Shown in pieces: positions 58,385 through 64,000 of a stretch of 64,000 bases of DNA (positions within the stretch are counted from its first letter, which is position 1; the number at the start of each line of letters is the position of its first letter). The stretch comes from Mycolicibacterium sp. CBMA 226 (GTDB taxonomy: Bacteria; Actinomycetota; Actinomycetes; Mycobacteriales; Mycobacteriaceae). Under the pieces are notes generated by a model. That model had not been told where the DNA came from and did no database searches. It saw only the letters and a program-made list of their open reading frames with translations. The position numbers and the translations under genes were made by a program. Location of the stretch: contig NZ_VTGY01000013.1 in assembly GCF_009729075.1 (NCBI RefSeq), positions 619,953-683,952 on the forward strand, read 5' to 3'.

Positions 58385-58681
58385 TCACCCGCAGCCCAGG
58401 TCGACGTAGACCGTGGTGGTCGGCCCCCGCAGCCGACCACCCTGACTCGAAAGCTCGCGGCCGTGCCGGACGGCGGTGACGGTGCACTTGTCGATGGCTC
58501 CGCTGCCGACTCTCGACTCGATCACCCGGAAGCCCTCGCTCTGCAGCCGATGAATCGTCTGCGTCGCGGATTCCCCGGGCCCTGGCGGCATCACCGGACG
58601 CGCTGCGGCCGGTGGCGCCAGCGCAACCGTCAAGGCCAGCACGATTCCTGTTCCGGCGGCGATCGTCATGGGATTCTTCAT
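58385..58681 (-). CDS. Small secreted protein (mycobacterial family)
   Basis: 98 residues from an ATG after GAGGGAAAAC. Signal peptide (IAAGTGIVLALTVALAPPAAA) and a mature domain with TIHRLQSEGFRVIESRVG and two cysteines (DKCTVTAVRHG, DLGCG). Similar short secreted proteins occur repeatedly in mycobacteria. Function unknown. Confidence 0.75.
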   Translation of the reverse strand: MKNPMTIAAGTGIVLALTVALAPPAAARPVMPPGPGESATQTIHRLQSEGFRVIESRVGSGAIDKCTVTAVRHGRELSSQGGRLRGPTTTVYVDLGCG

Positions 58682-58819
58682 GTTTTCCCTCTTCCGCATT
58701 CAATGCCGACAGCACTGAATCAATACTTTCGACGGTAGCTGCGAAAATGGGTGAGAAACCAATTCTCAGGCCGAATGCATACCGATATTGGTAGGACCCT
58801 GGAGGAATTCAGGCGAAAC

Positions 58820-60400
58820 TCAGATATTCGACTCGGATGCGTGCGGATTGTACGACTCGGTCGTGGTCACGTACTCCCCCACGTCCCGCTGCATCGGCAG
58901 CCGAACACGGAAAATCGTTCCGGCAGTGTTGGATTCGACTTTCACTCGACCGCCGTGCGCCTTGACGATCGTCGACACGATCGCCAGCCCGAGCCCGGTA
59001 CTGCCGAGCACACGGGAGCGCGATTTGTCGGCCACCACAAATCTGTCGAACAAATTCGGCAACAATTCTTCGGGAATTCCCGGGCCGTCGTCGGCGACGG
59101 TCAATTCCACATATCCGGGGCCCGGTATCAAACTGGTCGTGACCGTCACACCGGCCGGGGTGTGGACCCGCGCATTGGCCAGCAGGTTGCCGATCACCTG
59201 GTGCAACCGGGCCGGGTCACCGCGGACCCACACCGGCACGTCGGGCAGGCGGGAGCGCCAGCGGTGCACGGGCGACGACACCGCGGCGTCGTTGACTGCG
59301 TTGATCACCACGTCGCACAGTTCGACATCGTCGGTTTCGAGATCCTGATGCTCCTCCAGACGCGATATCAGCAGCAGGTCCTCCACCAGACCGGACATCC
59401 GCTGCGCCTCGGACTCGATGCGCGCCAGCGCGTACTCGGTGGTCTCCGGCAGTGCGGCGCTGTCCTGGCGGGTCAGCTCGGCGTAACCGCGGATGGCAGC
59501 CAGCGGCGTCCGCAACTCATGGCTGGCGTCGGTGAGGAACTGCCGCGTCCGGCGGTGCGACGCGGCGAGTTCGGCCAGCGCGCTGTCGACGTTGTCCAGC
59601 AGCTTGTTGAGCGTGTCCCCCACGATGCCGACCTCGGTGCGCGGGTCGGTGTCCTCCGGCCGAACCCGCTCGGTGATGCGGTGGTCCTCGCTGCCGAACT
59701 GGCGGGTCGCGACCTTGGCCGCGGTCGAGGCCACGCGACTCAGCGGCCGGAGCGCATAGTTCACCACCGCGATGGTGCCGACGGCGGTCAGCGCGATGGC
59801 CAGCAGCGTCATCACCGCGACGGCGACCGTCTTGCGGGCCACCACGCTGTTGGCCTCTTCCATGGACACCCCGGAAACCAGGACGTCACCGCCGCCGGCG
59901 TCCTGTCCGGCCATCCGGTACCACCCGAGTGTCGGCAGTTTGACCGAGCGTGCCCCGAGGTTGGTCCACTGCTGTCCGCTGACCGCCTTGATCACGTCCG
60001 CCGGGACCGGTTTCGGTTCGCCGTCGGGGAACACCGCCGACTGCACGACGACACCCTTGTGCACGACGGCGATGAGATTCCCCGGAGCCTGGCCGCCGAA
60101 CGCCGTCAGACCGTCTTCCCCGGCGGCGATCGGATGCGCCGGGTCACCACGCTTGATCTCGAGCCGGTCATAGGAATGTCCGAGGGCATCGAGCGAACGG
60201 TCCAGTTCCGCATCGCTCATCGCCGACACATAGCTGTGCAGGCTGTACACCGACAGCACCCCGACCGCCAGCAGCACCACGGTCACCAGGGACGTGACGC
60301 CGAGCACGAGGCGCCGGCGCAGGGTCCGCGGACGCCACCATGGCACTTTGGCCGGATTTCGGGCCAAAACTCGAGCCGGCACCCGGGTCACACGCGTCAC
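58820..60400 (-). CDS. trcS: Sensor histidine kinase, TrcS-like
   Basis: 526 residues from GTG. Two transmembrane helices (about 32-54 and 190-214) enclose an extracytoplasmic sensor domain; a HAMP region, HisKA phosphorylation site in FLTDASHELRTPL, and HATPase motifs LLANARVHTP, DDGPGIP and GSTGLGLAIV follow. Directly downstream of the response-regulator gene (10 bases), the usual partner. Confidence 0.88.
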   Translation of the reverse strand: MTRVTRVPARVLARNPAKVPWWRPRTLRRRLVLGVTSLVTVVLLAVGVLSVYSLHSYVSAMSDAELDRSLDALGHSYDRLEIKRGDPAHPIAAGEDGLTAFGGQAPGNLIAVVHKGVVVQSAVFPDGEPKPVPADVIKAVSGQQWTNLGARSVKLPTLGWYRMAGQDAGGGDVLVSGVSMEEANSVVARKTVAVAVMTLLAIALTAVGTIAVVNYALRPLSRVASTAAKVATRQFGSEDHRITERVRPEDTDPRTEVGIVGDTLNKLLDNVDSALAELAASHRRTRQFLTDASHELRTPLAAIRGYAELTRQDSAALPETTEYALARIESEAQRMSGLVEDLLLISRLEEHQDLETDDVELCDVVINAVNDAAVSSPVHRWRSRLPDVPVWVRGDPARLHQVIGNLLANARVHTPAGVTVTTSLIPGPGYVELTVADDGPGIPEELLPNLFDRFVVADKSRSRVLGSTGLGLAIVSTIVKAHGGRVKVESNTAGTIFRVRLPMQRDVGEYVTTTESYNPHASESNI

Positions 60401-60410
60401 CTCGGGCAGG

Positions 60411-61184
60411 TTAGTCCTCCGCGTCAGCCGGACGCAGCATGTAGCCCACGCCACGCACCGTGTGGATCATCGGCTCGCGATCCGTGTCGATCTTCTTGCG
60501 CAGATACGAGATATAGAGGTCGACGATGCTCGACTTGCCGCCGAACCCGTAGTTCCACACCCGGTCGAGGATCTCCGCGCGGGCGATGGCGCGGCGCGGA
60601 TTGCGCATCAGGTACCGCAGCAGTTCGAACTCGGTGACGGTCAACGCGATCGGCTCACCGCCGCGTGTCACTTCCCGGCTGGCGCCGTTGAGCACCATGT
60701 CGCCGACCTTGAGCACCTCGTCGGACTCCGGCGCCAATTGGCTGGACCGGCGCAACAGTCCGCGCAGCCGCGCCACGAGTTCTTCGAGGCTGAACGGTTT
60801 GGTCATGTAATCGTCGGCGCCGGCGGTCAACCCGGTGACCCGGTCCATCACCGAGTCCCGCGCCGTAAGGAAGAGCGTCGGCGTGTACCCCTCCGCCGAG
60901 CGGACCCGCTGCAGCAACTGCAGACCGTCGGTGTCGGGCAGCATGATGTCCAGCACCACGAGGTCCGGTTCCATCTCACTGAACTTGGCCACCGCATCGC
61001 GGCCGTTGTGCGCAACCTCTACAACCCAGCCCTCATAGTGCAGCGCCATCTTGACCAGGTTGGTCAGCGCCGGCTCATCGTCGACCAGCAACACCCGGAT
61101 CGGGGATCCGTCGGCACGTTCCATGCGCGGCAGCTGGCCGAGCACGGCGGCGCGCGGGTGACGCTCACGTGGTGGTACCGACAT
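60411..61184 (-). CDS. trcR: OmpR-family response regulator, TrcR-like
   Basis: 257 residues from the second ATG (61184), which is better spaced from GGAAGA and gives the length of M. tuberculosis TrcR. Receiver domain with acidic pocket D35/D36 and phospho-Asp D79 in LVVLDIMLPD, K in MTKPFSLEEL; C-terminal winged helix with IVDLYISYLRKKI. The N-terminal AAVLGQLPRM and AALTNLVKMALHYEGW parts match TrcR as remembered. TrcR autoregulates in M. tuberculosis through an AT-rich upstream region. Confidence 0.85.
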   Translation of the reverse strand: MSVPPRERHPRAAVLGQLPRMERADGSPIRVLLVDDEPALTNLVKMALHYEGWVVEVAHNGRDAVAKFSEMEPDLVVLDIMLPDTDGLQLLQRVRSAEGYTPTLFLTARDSVMDRVTGLTAGADDYMTKPFSLEELVARLRGLLRRSSQLAPESDEVLKVGDMVLNGASREVTRGGEPIALTVTEFELLRYLMRNPRRAIARAEILDRVWNYGFGGKSSIVDLYISYLRKKIDTDREPMIHTVRGVGYMLRPADAED

Positions 61185-61193
61185 TGTTGTCAT

Positions 61194-61657
61194 TCTTCCA
61201 TTGTGTTGAGAGCACAGAAAGTTGTCACTGCGTTCATACCGAGTTCAAATATTAGCGCCCGAATATGACTCACGTCACTTAACCAGGCAGATGTGATGCG
61301 CGAGAATCGTTGCGATGCAGCCATTTTGACTCACCCGACCCCCGGGTCCGAGCATACCGGCCGCCCCGGCACCGGCCGGTAAACCACGAACGGAAATCGA
61401 TCAACCCTCTGGCGAGCCAAGAAAATTTGCGTTCTCTATGCGAACCCGCCTCCGCCTTGCGACCCCGTCGGGCGATAAATACGCTCGCACTTAGCAATTG
61501 GCGCCACCCACTCGCGGTGATGACCGAACAATTTTGAATTATGTTGCTAGACAACATGTTTGATCGACAATGACGTCGGCGGGCGTGCGGGCTGAAACCC
61601 GCACAGTGCATCAGCACACGTGTCCATCGGACAACTATCGGAGAACGGAACCTAGGC
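61194..61657. other. Regulatory gap between trcR and the SulP-carbonic anhydrase gene
   Basis: 464 bases without a gene. Roughly 61200-61290 (upstream of trcR) and 61440-61570 are AT rich for this genome. An inverted repeat ATGTTG-CTAGA-CAACAT is at 61541-61557, about 100 bases before the SulP start. No coding frame with a plausible start and ribosome site. Confidence 0.65.
61541..61557. promoter_or_regulatory. Candidate operator palindrome upstream of SulP-CA
   Basis: Perfect 6-base arms ATGTTG / CAACAT around CTAGA in an AT-rich stretch; resembles a small-repressor (for example MarR-type) site. Which protein binds is unknown. Confidence 0.45.
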
Positions 61658-63835
61658 ATGCTAGAAACCGCCCCGCCGGCAAAGGGTTTTCGCGCCATCC
61701 TGCGCTACGACCTGCCGGCGTCACTCGTCGTCTTCCTGGTGGCGCTGCCACTGTCACTCGGCATCGCCGTCGCTTCCAACGCGCCGATCCTGGCCGGCAT
61801 CATCGCCGCCATCGTCGGCGGCATCGTCGCCGGTGCGCTCGGCGGCTCCCCGCTGCAGGTGAGCGGACCGGCCGCCGGCCTCACCGTCATCGTCGCCGGA
61901 CTGATCGCCGAATTCGGCTGGGCGGTGACATGTGCCATCACCGTCGGCGCCGGCATTCTGCAGATCCTGTTCGGCCTGAGCCGGGTGGCCCGCGCCGCGC
62001 TGGCCATCTCGCCGGTCGTCGTGCACGCCATGCTGGCCGGCATCGGCATCACCATCGCCCTGCAGCAGATGCATGTGTTGTTGGGCGGCAAGTCCAACAG
62101 CAGTGCGTGGGAGAACATCGAACAGTTGCCGGCCGGGCTGATGAATATCCATGGCCCCGGCTTCCTGCTCGGCATGCTCGTCATCGTCACGCTGGTGGCG
62201 TGGCGCTGGGTGCCGGCTCCGATCAACCGTATCCCCGGTCCGCTGGTCGCCATCGTCGGTGTGACGGCGCTGTCCGTCCTGCTGCCGTTCGACGTCAAGC
62301 GCATTCAGATCAACGGCTCGCTGCTGGACTCGCTGTCGCTGCCGACGCTGCCCACGGGTGACTGGGACGGCGTCATCGCCGGCGTGTTGACCGTCGCATT
62401 GATCGCCAGCGTCGAGAGTCTGCTGTCGGCGGTGTCGGTGGATCGCATGCACAACGGCCCGCGCACCAACTTCGACCGTGAGCTCATCGGCCAGGGCACT
62501 GCCAACGCCATCTCCGGTGCCATCGGCGGTCTGCCCGTCACCGGCGTCATCGTGCGCAGCTCGACCAACGTCGCCGCCGGCGCCAAGACCCGGGCGTCCG
62601 CCATCCTGCACGGCGTCTGGATTCTGCTGTTCGCCGTGCCGTTCGCCGGTCTGGCACAGACGATCCCGACGTCGGCGCTGGCCGGTCTGCTGATCGTCAT
62701 CGGCTGCCAGCTGGTCAAGAAGGCGCACATCGAAACCGCCCGGCGCACAGGCGATATCGCGGTCTATGTGATCACGGTGCTCGGTGTCGTCTTCCTCAAC
62801 CTGCTCGAGGGCGTGCTCATCGGCCTCGCCCTGGCGGTCGCCCTGACCGTGTGGCGCGTGATCCGGGCCAAGATCGTCACCGAGCACATCGCCGGCAACG
62901 ACTGGCGCATCGTGATCGAGGGCTCGGTCAGCTTCCTGTCGCTGCCGCGACTGACCACGGCACTGGCGTCGGTCCCGACCGGATCAGACGTCACGGTGGA
63001 GCTGTCGGTCGACTTCATCGATCACGCCGCCCACGAGACCATCGATGAGTGGAAGCGCCAGCACGTGGCGGGCGGTGGTTCCGTCGAGATTCACGAGCAC
63101 GGCACCGCCGAACTGCACAGCGCCACCGCCGGTCCGCCGACCCGTACCTTCACGCCGTTCGACAAGCGTTCCGGCGTCGTCCCGTGGAAGTCGCAGCCGC
63201 AGACCAACTCCGTGATGGACGGGCTGGAGACCTACCACCGCCGCACCGCACCCGTGCTGCGGCCGCACATGGAAGACCTGGCCCACGCCCAGAAGCCGGA
63301 GACGCTGTTCATCACCTGCGTCGACTCGCGAGTGGTGCCCAACGTGATCACGAGCAGTGGCCCCGGCGACCTGCTGACGGTCCGCAACGTCGGCAACCTG
63401 ATCCCGGAGGGACGCACCGACGCCTCGGTCGAGGCGGCCATCGCGTTCGCCGTCGAGGTGCTGCAGGTCTCGTCGATCGTGGTCTGCGGCCACTCCAGCT
63501 GCGGCGCCATGACCGCGGTGCTGAGCGGCGATCAGGGCCATGACTCGCTCCTGCACACCTGGCTGGAGCACGGCGAAGCGACGTTGCGCGCCTTCGACGA
63601 AGGTCGCCACCCCGTGGCACTCGCGGCGGCTGACGAAGGGTTCGGCGTCGTCGACCAGCTGTCGATGGTCAACGTCGCGCTCCAGGTGCAGACCCTCACC
63701 TCGCACCCGTTGGTCCGGGCCCAGCACCGTGCCGGGGACCTCGAGGTGATCGGGCTGTTCTACGACATCGGCACCGCAGCCGCCCTGCGGGTAACGCCGA
63801 GCAGCGTCGACCGCCTGGTCGAGGTTGCCGACTAG
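61658..63835 (+). CDS. SulP-type anion transporter fused to beta-carbonic anhydrase
   Basis: 725 residues in three parts: a SulP membrane domain with about ten helices (residues 1-about 400), a STAS domain (about 410-485) and a C-terminal beta-carbonic anhydrase (about 530-725) with zinc ligands C554, H612 and C615 and the D556/R558 dyad in CVDSRV and HSSCG. Equivalent to M. tuberculosis Rv3273. Likely couples bicarbonate uptake to interconversion with CO2 at the inner face of the membrane. Start ATG with GAGAACGGAACC upstream. An IS30-type element begins just after its stop. Confidence 0.92.
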   Translation: MLETAPPAKGFRAILRYDLPASLVVFLVALPLSLGIAVASNAPILAGIIAAIVGGIVAGALGGSPLQVSGPAAGLTVIVAGLIAEFGWAVTCAITVGAGILQILFGLSRVARAALAISPVVVHAMLAGIGITIALQQMHVLLGGKSNSSAWENIEQLPAGLMNIHGPGFLLGMLVIVTLVAWRWVPAPINRIPGPLVAIVGVTALSVLLPFDVKRIQINGSLLDSLSLPTLPTGDWDGVIAGVLTVALIASVESLLSAVSVDRMHNGPRTNFDRELIGQGTANAISGAIGGLPVTGVIVRSSTNVAAGAKTRASAILHGVWILLFAVPFAGLAQTIPTSALAGLLIVIGCQLVKKAHIETARRTGDIAVYVITVLGVVFLNLLEGVLIGLALAVALTVWRVIRAKIVTEHIAGNDWRIVIEGSVSFLSLPRLTTALASVPTGSDVTVELSVDFIDHAAHETIDEWKRQHVAGGGSVEIHEHGTAELHSATAGPPTRTFTPFDKRSGVVPWKSQPQTNSVMDGLETYHRRTAPVLRPHMEDLAHAQKPETLFITCVDSRVVPNVITSSGPGDLLTVRNVGNLIPEGRTDASVEAAIAFAVEVLQVSSIVVCGHSSCGAMTAVLSGDQGHDSLLHTWLEHGEATLRAFDEGRHPVALAAADEGFGVVDQLSMVNVALQVQTLTSHPLVRAQHRAGDLEVIGLFYDIGTAAALRVTPSSVDRLVEVAD

Positions 63836-63880
63836 TACCTGATTGATCCTGCACCCAGGGCCGTAAACCGCGAGGCGGTT

Positions 63881-64000
63881 TCAAGGGATCGATGCAACAG
63901 CTGGTGGGTTCGACAGTAGTTCCTCGAGTGCTTCGGCTGGTGTTCGCCAGTTCAGGGTTTGGCGTGGGCGGCCGTTGAGTTCGGCGGCGACGTTGTCCAG
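63881..64000 (-). mobile_element. IS30-family transposase (C-terminal end, cut by window edge)
   Basis: The last 39 codons of a transposase on the minus strand: DNVAAELNGRPRQTLNWRTP is the IS30 C-terminal signature (LNxRPRxxLxWxTP), ending SIP and TGA. The stop codon is inside an AAACCGC-GAG-GCGGTTT hairpin (63865-63881). Only 45 bases separate it from the SulP stop, so the element inserted right behind that gene; the terminal repeat must lie there. Confidence 0.85.

Overview
The window is a high-GC actinobacterial chromosome segment and almost certainly mycobacterial (Mycobacterium sensu lato, a Mycolicibacterium-type genome). The evidence is the hadABC mycolate dehydratase operon, an mmaA-type mycolic acid methyltransferase, Mkl (the Mce ATPase), a UsfY-like protein, TrcR/TrcS-like regulators, an LdtMt2-like L,D-transpeptidase, and a gene order from rpoC through recD that mirrors the M. 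tuberculosis Rv0668 to Rv0629c region in reverse orientation. No plasmid, prophage or CRISPR signal was seen; one insertion sequence starts at the right edge.

Layout. 1-8.3 kb (minus strand): rpoC (N-terminal part), rpoB, mkl, rplL, rplJ and the L10 leader, the core transcription/translation block, with clear hairpin terminators. 8.4-15.1 kb (minus): a four-gene chain of WYL regulator, GH38 alpha-mannosidase, Rv0649-like protein and ROK sugar kinase, which looks like a mannoside-processing operon. 15.1-21.3 kb (mostly plus): a truncated and an intact DinB-like protein, a TetR/MpaB-oxygenase divergent pair with operators, an ABC1 kinase and lipG separated by a 39-bp tandem repeat, and one mycolate methyltransferase. 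21.3-25.3 kb: a secreted glycoside hydrolase with a low-complexity tail, a strikingly AT-rich gap, an EEP-family hydrolase and a VanX-like dipeptidase. 25.4-30.4 kb (minus): rplA, rplK, nusG, secE, tRNA-Trp, hadC, hadB, hadA, rpmG, tRNA-Met, tRNA-Thr. 30.6-42.5 kb: a DUF559 nuclease-fold protein, an MBL hydrolase, a membrane protein, a crotonase, then recC-recB-recD with overlapping start/stop codons.

From 42.5 kb onward the order no longer follows M. tuberculosis and contains accessory genes: an AhpD-like protein, a pirin-GNAT fusion, a UsfY-like protein, an L,D-transpeptidase, secreted proteins, cyanase with a divergent LysR gene, an ArsR-SRPBCC-MDMPI operon with tandem operators, a permease with a histidine-rich tail, and an alpha/beta hydrolase. 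Then come tRNA-Tyr, yajQ, a lipoprotein overlapping a WXG-like/DUF1023 hydrolase gene, gpsA, two secreted proteins, a TrcRS-like two-component system, a SulP-carbonic anhydrase fusion, and the 3' end of an IS30-type transposase.

The most unusual items are two copies of an approximately 82-bp intergenic element whose central hairpin shows a compensatory base change; a 39-bp tandem repeat fused to the stop codon of the ABC1 kinase gene; the WXG-like hydrolase/lipoprotein pair, whose layout recalls a type VII effector with its lipoprotein partner; the pirin-GNAT fusion that still carries an internal ribosome binding site and start; and paired operators over the ArsR start codon.
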